Origin: Agelaius tricolor
Lineage: Eukaryota; Chordata; Aves; Passeriformes; Icteridae
Reading direction: 5' to 3'
DNA: 64,000 nt
Assembly (NCBI GenBank): GCA_023055355.1
Contig: JALJCS010000007.1
Location: 3,080,001 to 3,144,000, forward strand
Positions 1 to 12,012 of this stretch are shown here, piece by piece (positions within the stretch are counted from its first letter, which is position 1; the number at the start of each line of letters is the position of its first letter). Below the pieces are notes generated by a model, which was not told where the DNA came from, ran no database searches, and was given only the letters and a program-made list of their open reading frames with translations. Made by a program: the position numbers and the translations under genes.

Positions 1-227
1 TCCAGCCCACGGGGTTTGTGCTCTGGGGCTGAGATTTGGATCATTTGTCCTTGGTGCCCAGCTGGAGCAGGAATTGTTTTGTCTCCCTGCTCTGTGCACA
101 GAGCTCACCATCCCATAATACAAAGCCCAGCCCCATACACTAAAGCAGCACAGAATCTAAAAATAGAAAAGAATATAAGTATTTTATGTATACAGAATAT
201 AAAAAATAGAAGACCTGAGGCATCATG

Positions 228-548
228 GCTCCTGCAGGAGAGCCCTGGAGGGGGCTGGAGCGTGTCCAGGGCAGGGAACGGAGCTGGGCAGGGGGCTGGA
301 GCCCCAGGAGGGGCTGAGGGAGCTGGGCAGGGGCTGGGGCTGGAGCAAAGGAGGCTCAGGGGCCCTTGTGGCTCTGCACAAGTCCCTGCCAGGAGGGCAC
401 AGCCGGGGGGGGTCGGGCTCTGCTCCCAGGGCACAGGGACAGGAGCAGAGGGAACGGCCTCAGGCTGGGCCAGGGCAGGCTCAGCTTGGACAGCAGCAGC
501 AATTTGCCCATAGAAAGGGTTGTCAAGCCATGGAACAGATTTAGCAAT
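228..548 (+). mobile_element. CR1 LINE fragment, 3' portion
   Basis: The sequence follows the avian CR1 reverse-transcriptase end: a block around CTGGAGCGTGTCCAGGGCAG, then GGAGCAAAGGAGGCTCAGG, then AGAAAGGGTTGTCAAGCC. It stops before the usual 3' tail. The same subfamily recurs at 14701-15415 and 33125-33825. This copy carries about two copies of the internal GAGCTGGGCAGGGGCTGG repeat. Open frames across it are shadows of CR1. Confidence 0.8.
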
Positions 549-653
549 CTCTCGGTTTACAGGTGATGTACCTCATGCAAAACCCATTTTTCTGCTCCTC
601 ATACGATGAGATGCAAGCAGGAGCTGCTCAAGGAGGGATCTGGCGTGGTTGGA

Positions 654-1053
654 TGTGGTGGTGGTTCCCAGGGGTCCCAGATGAGGGAAGAGATGAGAAT
701 CTTGACTCCATGTTTCAGAAGGCTGATTTATTATTTTATGATATATATTATATTAAAAGAAAATTATACACTAAAACTATACTAAAAGAATAGAAGAAAG
801 GATTTCATCAGAAGGTTAGCAAGGAATAGAAAGGAATGATAACGAAATCTTGTGACTGACCAGAGAGTCCAAGCCAGCGGGACTGTGATTGGCCATTAAT
901 TAAAAACAACTCCATGAGACCAATCCCAGATGCACCTGTTGCACTCCACAGCAGCAGATAACCATTGGTTACATTTCGTTTCTGAGGCCTCTCAGCTTCT
1001 CAGGAGGAAAAATCCTAAACGAAAGGATTTTTCATAAAAATACGTCCATGACA
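654..1053 (-). mobile_element. Solo LTR, ERVK-type (400 bp)
   Basis: The element is bounded by TG (654) and CA (1053) and flanked by a near-perfect 6-bp target duplication: GTTGGA (648-653) and ATTGGA (1054-1059). Six-base duplications are typical of class II (ERVK) proviruses. On the minus strand it shows CCAAT-type boxes, an AT-rich TATA region and AATAAATCAGCC as the polyadenylation signal, which sets its orientation. No internal gag/pol/env sequence is next to it. Relatives lie at 41638, 55422 and 62893. Confidence 0.82.
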
Positions 1054-2567
1054 ATTGGAGCTGTGCACATTGGGAAGAGCAGCCAGAACATCTGAATTTC
1101 TTCCCTCCTGATTTCTCTCAGCCTGGCCAAGGTCCTCATTACAAGGAATTAGCACAATGTGAGAGATCACAGCTCCTTACAGGGAAAGTTTGTTTCTGGC
1201 TGTTCAGAAGTTTGTGCTGTCTGAGGGTTGAAATCCTTCACCTCCAAAAGAGGGGATGGAAATGGAATATCTCAGTGCTTCCCACTTTCACCAATCTGTG
1301 GGAAAACACAAGTCTCAGTGAGGAATTTCAACATTTTCATTCCTGGCCATAATCTGAATCAGTGATGTAGTAAAAATGATTATTTTTCAACTGACTGTAA
1401 GAATTATCAGTCTATGGAAGTAGCATTGAGCAGTAAATTACCGTAATTGCTTTCAGGCAATAAGAGCTCGAATTCTTAATATGTTTATTCTTGAGTATCT
1501 GAGATCTCTGATAAGAAATCTTGCCTTGTGGTAACTGTGATACTGATTTCTAAGAACAAATTGTTTAGTGTTTGCCTTTAAAATCCAGCAATTATTACCC
1601 AGCAGCCCAGCCTCACTGATTAGTCCAGAGTTGCTTGGTTAAAGCAGCATTTAAAATAATGAATCATCCCACTGTTTCTCTGGTTTTCCAATGAATTATT
1701 TGCACTTCTTTAGACAAATGAGGAGATTAGCTGGAAACCTTAAGTAATGAGTATTCTCCATTGTCTCTGTGATTAAAAACTGAGATTATCTCCCTGAGTC
1801 TTTGCTATCCAGGCTGTGATTTCACAAGTCATTTAAGCATGTTGCTAACGTTAAATATGGAAGAAAGCATTAGTTCTGTGATTGAAGTCTTCACTAATTT
1901 TGGGCTCCATACCAGGGGAACTGTTGAAGGACTCTAGCTTTCCTCAAAAAACCCTAATATATTATTTTAATTAGAATTTATGTGTCAATAATAGTAGAAA
2001 AAATGGCTAAAAATTAGTATGTTTATTCATCACCCAGAAAAATCATAGACTGTGCATCATTTAGGGGCAATTGTTGTGCAACAGCTGAAAGAAAGTTATT
2101 TGTAGATTTTGATGAAACAGTGGCATGAAACCCAGGCAAAAAAGTGAGAAAATATTGGAAAGGAAATTATCACTTCTATGTTTTGCAACAAGAAAAAAAA
2201 AAAAAGGGAAAAAATTGTCAACAGGTCTTAAGTGCATAAAATACATGCATTTAATAAATTCTTAACTGAGTGAAAGTCACTTCCCTATTGAAGGGGAATT
2301 TTTTGCCACATTCCATAACTATTCTTAGCAGAGAAGGGACAGTTCACAGAGCAAGAGAGCAAACCCTTTTCCTGGTGTGCCGGCAGTAAACAAAGGAAAC
2401 GCATCTGAAGCTGTGACCCTGGCCCCAAACCCTTGTCCCTCTCTCGGTATCAGCAATCAGGAAATGGGAGCGTTTGCTAAAGAGATTTGCACATTGCTCA
2501 CAACGTGCTCGGGGTAAGAAAGATTCACGGAACATCCAGAAGATGGCATAGATGCAGCAAGGCTGGG
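1054..2567. other. Unique AT-rich DNA, no gene seen
   Basis: No repeat or convincing open frame was recognised. The part at about 1370-1900 has well-mixed, non-repetitive AT-rich text with homeobox-type TAAT cores, the look of a conserved non-coding block, but conservation cannot be judged from one sequence. Confidence 0.4.
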
Positions 2568-3296
<729 letters not shown>

Positions 3297-4977
3297 TCAC
3301 AAATCTTCACTGGACAACTCCAGGAAATATCAACACATGAACAAAAAGGATGGAGTAACACATTTTTGAGGAAAAGTGTGAGGAGCTGGACTTGCACAGC
3401 TGCAGGCAGGGACACAAAGGGGTTGGAGCCCCTGGGGAGGCTGGAACCTGCAAAATATGAGGGGCAGGGAGGAGGCTGGGAGAGGCTGCAGGAGTGGAGG
3501 GGCAGAACCAAAATTTAGGATATCTGTAAGGAAAACATGGTGGGACAGGCCTGTCAATAGCTCCTGATGGGCTTGGAAAGGGGAGGCTGTTTCTTTGGAT
3601 GCTATTGAGATGTTATGAATGTGGATTATTGTAATAGTGTTTTTATTAGGTGTTAATAATGGGTATTATTAGATTGATGTTAATAAGTATGCTATTATCT
3701 GCCCTGGATTGGCAAAGAGGTGGTATAAGTATGGTTTTAGTGGTTGTAGTCTCTGTTATTACAAAAATAATTAAAATACTATTTTAAGAATATAATATAA
3801 ATATATTACTTTAAATTATATAATAGATAATATAATATTATTATATAATAATAATAAATAATAGAAAATATATATATAATATAACATAAATATATGTTAT
3901 CAGGATATTATGTTAATAACATAACTATAATAATTTAAACACTGTTTTAAAAATTATTGTAGCCAATAGCTCAAGTTCAACCACAATGAAATATTTTATT
4001 TGGGATGGTTATTTGGGAAATCAGAAAACACTGGACAAATTAGGCTTTCCCTATAAAATATGATGTCAGTAGACAATTCCCAACCAGCTCTCCTGGTACA
4101 CAAAGACACTTAGACCCCAATCTTTGATTGACCTGTGGCACTTTCTATAGTAAATAATTAAAGATACTCTTTGGTGGAAGAGTAGCCAGTCTAGTTTAAG
4201 GTGAAAATCACAAATTCTGTGAAGAATTAAGAAAAAAGAAGGAAGCAGACAGTGTCTTCTCCTATTTTAGTAGCAATCGTATTGCTCTGAAATATGATTT
4301 CCTGCTTGGTGTTTTCTACATCATGTCAAAGAATGACAACAGGAGTGTCTTCCACAAAGCACAGTTCCATTTTTGGGGTAGGATACCAGACTCCCCTGCC
4401 AAAAATCCAACTGTCCTGATCCAACATGAATATTAAACTTTCAGTATGGGATGTCTATTTTTTTTACTGAACATGTTCTAGATTGGGAGATTGTGAGGAC
4501 AAAGACTTGGTAATAATTAGGCCTGTAGAACCTGTTTTGTATTAAGGAGACAAAAATGTCATGTTCATTTAATGGTAGAGGAAATAAATTTCTACTTCTT
4601 TTTCTGACAGGTATAGAGTTGGCAGTGCTGGAGATATTTAACTGTGAGTTATGGAAAAAATCCTTCTAATTCTGAGAGTACATTGAAATTCTTGCTTTGT
4701 CCAGAATTCTTATGTATAAAAGAATCTTCTATTTATTATCTTGGAGCTAGCAGAAAAAGAAATCCCAATTACTTTGTTTAAAAATATAATTCTGAAATAA
4801 AACTTAATGAATGGCTGTATTGCAGAAAACCCATACAGTTTGTACCATGTAAACGTAGCTGGCCTTATAAAGATCTCAGAATTATCTACAACATTCCCTG
4901 GCACCTTCTGGCTTAGAGCAAGTGCTGTGTGCTCACTTTGGTGTTCAGAGTTTGACTGGGAGGGGAGCAGCTCTCCC
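3297..4977. other. Unique DNA with an AT-rich core
   Basis: No gene was seen. About 3770-3960 is very AT-rich low-complexity sequence with TAATAATA and ATATAT runs. The G-rich part at about 3370-3510 loosely resembles a decayed CR1 but was not convincing. Confidence 0.4.
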
Positions 4978-5011
4978 TCATGGAACCATGGAATAGTTTG
5001 GGCTAGGAGGG
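4978..5011 (-). mobile_element. CR1 LINE 3' end, left piece of a CR1 split by an LTR
   Basis: ATGGAATAGTTTGGGCTAGGA corresponds to the reverse complement of the CR1 3' end. The rest of this CR1 resumes at 5713, after the LTR at 5012-5712. Confidence 0.75.
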
Positions 5012-5712
5012 TGTCTTGGTTTCAACAGACAGGTGTTTGCTAAGAAAGGCTGGAGCCTCCCCTGAAATGGAAAATGTAAACCCCCTCCCTCCAAATTGTT
5101 ATAATTTTGAAATTAAAAAGCTATCAGGCAAAGATATGAGAGTAGGAATAACAGTTATTTGCTGGGAAAATTAAAAATACAAATGCAATGGTACAAACAA
5201 ACAAAAACAAACCACTGTCAGAGTGAGAGCAGTCCCTGTCCCCCTGTGTGTCAGGGGGTGGCACAGCCCCATCCCATGGGGGCTCAGCCCTCCTGCAGTG
5301 CCAGCTGTGGTTCTGCTGGAGCAGGGATCCTGCACAAGGGGGGAGTTTTCCTCTGCAGCTCCAGGGCTGCTGGAGATGGGCCTGGGCTCCCTCTGGCCAT
5401 GCAGGGCAGCAGAAGCTGCTCCTCTGGCAATGCACTGGGCAAAGGCTGCTGGGCTGTGCCAGCACCTCAGATTGGATCCAGGTAGGAATGCTTGGCTCCT
5501 GCCCTGGGCAATGCAGCATCTCCCCATGGGATGATGGGATTGGATCAGCCCTGCAGGGACACTCAGTGGCCATGGACAGCAGAGATCTCCTGCAGGGAGG
5601 ATTGGCTGTGGGAGAGAGAAAGAAAAAACTGCCCCATGGACAGCAGAGAGCTGCCCCAGCTCTGACAGATGGGAACAGAACACACAGCCCCAGCCACAGC
5701 TTGCATTTGACA
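5012..5712 (-). mobile_element. Solo LTR, ERVL-type (701 bp), copy 1
   Basis: It starts TGTCTTGGTTT and ends in GACA. The 5-bp flanks GAGGG (5007-5011) and AAGGG (5713-5717) look like a target duplication with one mismatch; 5 bp is typical of ERVL. Copy 2 at 11314-12007 is very similar along its length in reverse complement, so the family is probably young. The antisense orientation is taken from the position of the AGTAAA/T-rich end in copy 2. The 200-270-codon open frames here are LTR artefacts. Confidence 0.82.
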
Positions 5713-5865
5713 AAGGGACATAAAAAATCATCCAGTTCCATGGGCAGGGACACCTGCCACTGTCCCAGGCTGTTCCAGCCCCAGTGTCCAGCCTGGCCAT
5801 GGGCACTTCCAGAGATCCAGGGGCAGCCACAGCTGCTCTGGGAAATCTGTTCCAGCTCCCTCTGG
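5713..5865 (-). mobile_element. CR1 LINE fragment, right piece of the split CR1
   Basis: After the LTR, the CR1 text resumes exactly where the left piece stops (AAGGGACATAAAAAATCATCC). It runs through the blocks for CCATGGGCAGGGACACC and CTGTCCCAGGCTG to about 5865. Confidence 0.8.
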
Positions 5866-6274
5866 CACAAGCAGGGAGCTGAGAGCTCCTGGTCCCAGTC
5901 CCACGTCCCTCTGAGGTCTCTCTGTGGCACTAACGAGGTTCAGTTTTCCAGGCATTAATTGCCTGTTCCATGCTGGCTCTTGGAGCTGTCAGGGTGAACT
6001 TGCAGAAGCTTAGCCAGCACTTTGTGAGGCAAGTAATTATCCCACCTCTCCACCAGCCTTGTGAAATCAAAAATAGCCGTGCCAAAAGATAAGTGTTTCG
6101 TAAGCACATCCCTCCCTGCTGAACTCAGAGGCCTCAGCCCTCAGTTAGTTAATCACAAATCAGGCTGATTGTTTTATTAACATTAACAAAGCTCCTAATT
6201 TTGGCTTTCTGCCTTCGTGGAGACTCGGCTGTTCTGTCTGAAGTGACACTTGGAGAGGTCCCTTGTCTCATAAG

Positions 6275-6346
6275 TCTCTTCTTTTGGCTCGTGTTTTAAA
6301 TTTCCCATTTTCTCTTCTTTTGGCTCGTGTTTTAAATTTCCCATTT
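6275..6346. repeat. Perfect 36-bp tandem duplication
   Basis: Two identical adjacent 36-bp units begin TCTCTTCTTTTGGCTCG at 6275 and 6311. Identity of the units suggests a recent duplication. Confidence 0.95.
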
Positions 6347-7324
6347 CTTGTCAGATTTAACCAGTGAGCAGCCCATATAAAAATGTTAATGCTGATTTCT
6401 CCTCAAACATAGGCTCTGAATTTTAACCTGCCTGTAAGATTAAAACAGTAACTTGACACAGAGTTTTAAAACACAACTATCTTTCCAATCACTTCACTCT
6501 TGATGTGTTTTAAACTTTGGCAAAACGTAAGAATTTTGTGTTTACTGCTTGCCAGAATGCTGCACATACTCCACAGCAAGTGGAATGCTGCTCAAGCTCT
6601 GAAGTAATTTATTGTTATAAATCAAACTGCTGACTCTCCATTTCTAAACAGAGGAGGAATCACCAAAATTCAGCCTTTTCAGTTGGAACAGCAAAGCAAC
6701 TACCCTGGGATGGCTTGGAGCAAAACTCACTGACTGCATTGTCAGAGACTGCATGTCTTTCTTTTCTCATTCATAATTGGGATATTTAATTTATTTATTT
6801 AATTAATTAATAGGTCACTTGTTATTTTTTAACTATTGATTTTCACCAAAAAAACCCCAAAACCTCCCCTAATTCTACCACTTTATATATATATATATAA
6901 TTCAAGATCTAGTGCCTTTTTTTGTCATTACCTGGAAAATTCCTCTAAGACCACCAGGAATAACCAACCTACTCCTTTCTACTTGAGGTACTGCACCTTC
7001 AGGAAGGATAGGACCAGTCAAATAGTGCTTAAAAATATCAGGGAGATAAAAACAAGAGAGAATTGGTGTGAATTAGGTGCTAGTGTTATGCAAAAGAAGA
7101 TTGAGTTTAGATAGAGCAAGTTTTCAATTATATAAAAGATGTGGGGAGGAAAATCTGATCAATACAAGTCCCTGTGAGTGGGTTCAGTGCACAGAGAACC
7201 ATTCAGGAAATGAACCCTGCCCCACCTCATGCACCATTGGATCTTTAACCTGACATTTCTAGGGAAATATTTACCCCAGACATGTATTTTTATATATTTA
7301 TATATATAAAAACCAGATGGACAT

Positions 7325-7330
<6 letters not shown>

Positions 7331-7359
<29 letters not shown>
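7331..7359. repeat. (TA)n microsatellite
   Basis: An uninterrupted TA run of about 14 units sits in an AT-rich setting; shorter TA runs occur at 6883-6899 and 7290-7308. Confidence 0.95.
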
Positions 7360-7361
<2 letters not shown>

Positions 7362-7975
7362 ATTTGGTTTCCATTAAATTTGAAATACTCATTTAAATTC
7401 ACAGCTCTCATTTCTCTTGATTTAAATGCTGGCTGCAAAAGACTCAGATCTGCAAAGCTGACAAAGTTGCTCTTAAAATCCTGTTTATGGCAAAGGGAAA
7501 GTGCACCTCATGTAGCAATAAAGCCATGAATTCACTAAAATCTTAAGAACGTAATAATGACTAGTCCGGATCTAAAAGTTACAGAAAAATTAGTGCTTGA
7601 ATTCAAATTGATATCTGTGTGATTTTTAGTGGACCCTGAGTGGAAAGGGTCACAAGCTTTTCCTCTTGTTCAACAAGGAGATGCATGAAGTGCACATGAA
7701 ATACCTGCTGAAATTGGATGCTGAATCAGGAGCTTAATTGGTTGAAAATCTACAGCTCTGAAGCCTTGAGCTTTTCCCTCCACTTTGGCTGGAGTCCCTG
7801 AGAGCAGCTCTGCTCATTTGCAGTCCAAAAATGTCAAAATCACCAGGCATGAAGGCACAGTTTGCTCCTGGGGAAAGCAGGAACAGTTTGTGATCATTCA
7901 TGTTCAGAGCTGCACTAGAACAAAACATAATCGAGTTCAGCTTTTTAAGGAGGGAAAATAAAATAAAAAATTTAG

Positions 7976-8036
7976 AAAATAAAATAAAATAAAATAAAAT
8001 AAAATAAAATAAAATAAAATAAAATAAAATAAAATA
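7976..8036. repeat. (AAAAT)n microsatellite
   Basis: About 12 pentamer units. The minus-strand open frame through it (7734-8111) is therefore partly low complexity and not a gene. Confidence 0.95.
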
Positions 8037-9491
8037 TGAGAGGGCTGGGAGCTGAACGTATGGACTGCAAGGGCCAGAGAAGGATTCCTGGGTAGGAAAT
8101 GCAGGAGGCACTGCCAGGAGAGTGACCAGCCTTCAACCCTTCTCTAGTCCCAGAAATCAGGGATATCCATCACAAAAAGCTCTTGAAAATCTCCTTTCTA
8201 ACTCTTGAGACACTTATAAGGGGGATGCAGAATCAGAGGCTTCTGAGGTGATTCTGAGTGACCAAGGTTATTTGACATTTTTCATACCAATTTTTATTTT
8301 GATTGGGGAAGTATAATTGACCTGATTTAAATTAAGATGCAATGGATTTGGGTAGTATTCACATGTAACAGAAGCATTAATTAAGTTTTAAAAGCAAATA
8401 GGCTGCATTTTGTTAGGGCCATGTACACCTGTTGATACAGTTATAAATGCAGAAACTTTCATCCCTTAGAACAGATGATAGAAAGGGCAGCAGATGTTTC
8501 TTTAGAAACACTTTTAAGCTGGCAATGATATTTTCCACCTCACAAGTTGCTACACTGTGTTCTGTTTTCATACATTTTTTTAAAGATTGTCTTGCTTCTT
8601 CCCAGGTTAAGTGTTGTGGCAGTAGTGGCTGGAAAAGTGTTGTTAAAAACAATTAAAAAGATGTTAAAGAGTGTTAAAAGTTTGTTCACTTCTGTGCTCA
8701 TGGTATAAGGGCAGTCTGACTTCCTTCACACTCCTCTTTAGCAACTGCACACTGAGGAAAGGGAAAAAGCAAATTCTGAATTCAGGAATCCTTTAAAATC
8801 TCCAGTGCAATGGAGTTCAGGAAAGCTTCCTGAGTGTGCACAGCTTGGGGAAGAAAGCTCCCAGAAGAAGCAGCATTGCAGATTGCAGGAAACTTTTAAA
8901 CATCTGTGAAATGCAGACTGTAAGTGGAGCTGAAAAGAACCCAAACCTGTGAAAACACCCAGTCAAACCACCCAGACAGCTTCATCTGGGCTCCCTCTGG
9001 TGCTGCCTGAGGCAAGAAAAACAGAACCCCCAGGCAGCTTTATCCAGGCATCACTACAGAGTCTTGCTGGGTGAGTTCCTGTCTAGCACCATTCCCACAG
9101 CCAGGGAAAGCATCCTCTGGATGTTTTGGGATTTTTTTAAGGTTTGCTGGAGCTTTCACTGAGTCTCCATCACCTGCTGCTGTTTCTAAAGAGCCTCATC
9201 CTCACTAAATGCAGCTGAAGTTTCATTTCCCCAGGGTCTGCACAGAGCACCTGAGGTTTCTGCAGTTGCCTTGGCTCTCAGGATGTCTGTGGCAGCTTTT
9301 CCTGGGAGAGGGCAGCTTGGAAGTTTGTCTCCTGTTCTGTAGAGGCAGACAACCACTATTGCAAAGAGGAAAAGCCAACTTTGGTTTTTCCAAATCTACA
9401 GCCTTGCTCTGGAGCTGAAGTCCATCTTTACTGCTCAGCTTCAAGAGTCTCAGCCTGCTGCCTCCTTTCTGTGTTTCCTTCTGCCAGCTTT

Positions 9492-9692
9492 GATGCTTAA
9501 ATCTCTCTTGTTTTCCACTAAAAAAAAAGGGATCAGGGGTTGCATTTGTCCCTCTTTCCAGGATGCTTAAATCTCTCTTGTTTTCCACTAAAAAAAGGGA
9601 TCAGGGGTTGCATTTGTCCCTCTTTCCAGGATGCTTAAACCTCTCTTGTTTTCCACTAAAAAAAGGGATCATGGGTTGCATTTGTCTCTCTC
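9492..9692. repeat. Three tandem copies of a 68-70-bp unit
   Basis: Units start GATGCTTAAAT/C at 9492, 9562 and 9630. They differ by a few substitutions and by the length of the A-run before GGGATCA. The third copy decays at its end. Confidence 0.93.
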
Positions 9693-10052
9693 ACAAATTC
9701 CAAGTGGCCAACGCTGGCATTAAGATTAAAATTCAGCAGTGATTGTCCAGCTAAAGAAGGGCCACCAGCCTTGAGTTTCTTATGAATTAGCTCCTGGAAA
9801 AAGATCCACAATTCAAAATGTCCAAATGGGTTTGTGCTTCCCAGGATTTGGAAGCCCACAGCAGAAGCCCTAAAACACAGCCCCTGGGAGGTCACTAAAA
9901 CAAGCTTATAATGAAAAAACACACAATTCTCTTTATTTTCCATGTACTAAGGAGGGGAAAAGAGAGGAAAAAATGTTTCCTTCTGCTTTGCTTTAAATAT
10001 CCCAGTGTGTGAACACACACCAGTCACTCCAGGCACGAATTAAAAATGGGGC

Positions 10053-10114
10053 TGAAAATACAAAACCTATAATGGATGTCTGTAATGAAAATACAAAACC
10101 TATAATGGATGTCT
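10053..10114. repeat. 33-bp tandem duplication
   Basis: TGAAAATACAAAACCTATAA starts at 10053 and again at 10086; the copies are identical over about 29 bases. Confidence 0.9.
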
Positions 10115-10879
10115 AGACTTGGAGTCCCTTCCAACCTTAATATTCCTGCCCATGGGTGAGAACAAGGTGGGTATGTCCATTTTCAATCAGCAGCACATTC
10201 CTTCACATTTTCTCCTATATGGTTTTACTCCACACAAATGGAGCTCAACAGCCACTTTACAGATGTTTAATTAGACAATTCCCTTCCCTTTAAAAATTTT
10301 ATACCTTTGAGTTGTCTCAAAAGGCACACAGGACTGAGGCATGACTTTTATAGAGAGGAAAAAGAAAAAGAGTTGGACCACAAGGAGCAAATTAAAGCAA
10401 TAGTTAAAAAATGAACTGCTAATTCAACCACATCTTCAATGGAAAATTCATATTACAATGCAAACACCAGCATATTTCTTTCTCCTTTGTGAGTTTAACT
10501 TGGAACCTCACCACAGCTTTAAAACTGGATGAAAAGCAAAGAGTTTTGGAGTGAGAATTTCTAGCATCTGTTTTGCTGTGGCAGCACTACAAATAAAAAA
10601 GGCCCTAGTATTAAAAGATAGCTGAGGATGTTTGGCTCAGTTTTCTGACCTTGATGTTCATGTTGACACTGAGAAAATCTGATCACTATACCCTAATTTT
10701 TTTTTTTCTTTGGGCAAACTATAATTCTGCACTTTCCAATTATTTCTGAGGTTATTTGAGAGACATTTCCAGGACCTCAGCATGACAGGCAGGTCTTGGG
10801 GTTTTTTGCTAAAGGTTACAGGATGTACAGTTTGAAAACTGTCAAATTAAATAATCACTCCACTGCAGTTACAGGAGGG

Positions 10880-11305
10880 TCACTAATAGGATCAGAGGGC
10901 TGGAACACCTCTGTGCTGGAGCCAGGCTGGGAGAGCTGGCATTGTTCAGCCTGAAGAAGTCTCCAGGGAGAGCTCAGAGCCCCTTCCAGTGCCTGAAGAG
11001 GCTCCAGGAGAGCTGGAGAGGGACTGGAGACAAGGGATGGAGTGATGGAACATGGAAAAATGGCTTTAAATGGCAAAAGAGTAGGATTAGATGGGATCTT
11101 GGCAATGAGGAATTGTTCCCTGGCAGGGTGGGCAGGGGCTGGGATGGAATTCCATCCCTGGATCCCTGGCAGTGCCCAAGGCCAGGCTGGACACTGGGGC
11201 TGGAGCAGCCTGGGACAGTGGGAGGTGTCCCTGCCATGGCAGGGGTGGCACTGGATGGGCTTTGAGGTCCCTGCCAACCTAAACCATTCAATGACTCCAC
11301 GATTT
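10880..11305 (+). mobile_element. CR1 LINE fragment with complete 3' end
   Basis: The CR1 order is intact: TTGTTCAGCCTGAAGAAG, GAGAGCTGGAGAGGGACTGG, GGCCAGGCTGGACACTGGGG, GGTGTCCCTGCCATGGCAG, then TTGAGGTCCCTGCCAACC at the 3' end. It is followed at 11314 by an LTR. Confidence 0.88.
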
Positions 11306-11313
11306 TAAACTGC

Positions 11314-12007
11314 TGTCTTGGGTTGGAAACGGTGCTGTGTGTTCTATTCCCATCTGTCAGAGCTGGGGCAGTTCTCTGCTGTCCATGGGGCAGTTTTTTC
11401 TTTCTCTCTGCCACAGCCAATCCTCCCTGCAGGAGATCTCTGCTGTCCATGGCCACTGAGTGTCCCTGCAGGGCTGATCCAATCCCATCATCCCATGGGG
11501 AGATGCTGCATTGCCCAGGGGAGGAGCCAAGCATTCCTACCTGGATCCAATCTGAGGTGCTGGCACAGCCCAGCAGCCTTTGCCCAGTGCATTGCCAGAG
11601 GAGCAGCTTCTGCTGCCCTGCATGGCCAGAGGGAGCCCAGGCCCATCTCCAGCAGCCCTGGAGCTGCAGAGGAAAACTCCCCCCTTGTGCAGGATCCCTG
11701 CTCCAGCAGAGCCACAGCTGGCACTGCAGGAGGGCTGAGCCCCCATGGGATGGGGCTGTGCCACCCCCTGACACACAGGGGGACAGGGACTGCTCTCACT
11801 CTGGCAGTGGTTTTTTGTTTGTTTGTACCATTGCATTTGTATTTTAAATTTTCCCAGTAAAGAACGGTTATTCCTATTCCCGTATCTTTGCCTGAGAGCC
11901 CCTTAATTTCAAAGTTATAACAATTTGGAGTGAGGGGGTTTACATTTTCCATTTCAGGGGAGCCTCCTGCCTTCCTTAGCAGACACCTGCCTTTCCAAAC
12001 CAAGACA
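11314..12007 (+). mobile_element. Solo LTR, ERVL-type (694 bp), copy 2
   Basis: The ends are inverted: TGTCTTGGGTT at the start and AACCAAGACA at the end. Flanks ACTGC (11309-11313) and ACTGG (12008-12012) look like a 5-bp target duplication with one mismatch. Near the 3' side is CAGTAAAGAACGG, a possible variant polyadenylation signal, followed by a U5-like stretch. The element is the inverted partner of 5012-5712. No internal retroviral genes are adjacent. Confidence 0.85.
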
Positions 12008-12012
12008 ACTGG

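Larger units (their letters stand above)
5866..10879. other. Unique DNA with short tandem duplications, no gene seen
   Basis: Five kilobases with no recognised gene or dispersed element. Local tandem duplications and microsatellites are listed separately. Short open frames (60-125 codons) show no family resemblance. Confidence 0.5.

Noticed and set aside
5124..5958. 219-268-codon open frames on both strands
   Set aside because: They lie in an ERVL-type LTR plus CR1; the same frames recur, inverted, at 10974-12003. LTRs of this type do not encode proteins.
10974..11774. 266-codon minus-strand frame
   Set aside because: It crosses the boundary between a CR1 fragment and an LTR, so it cannot be an ancestral gene.
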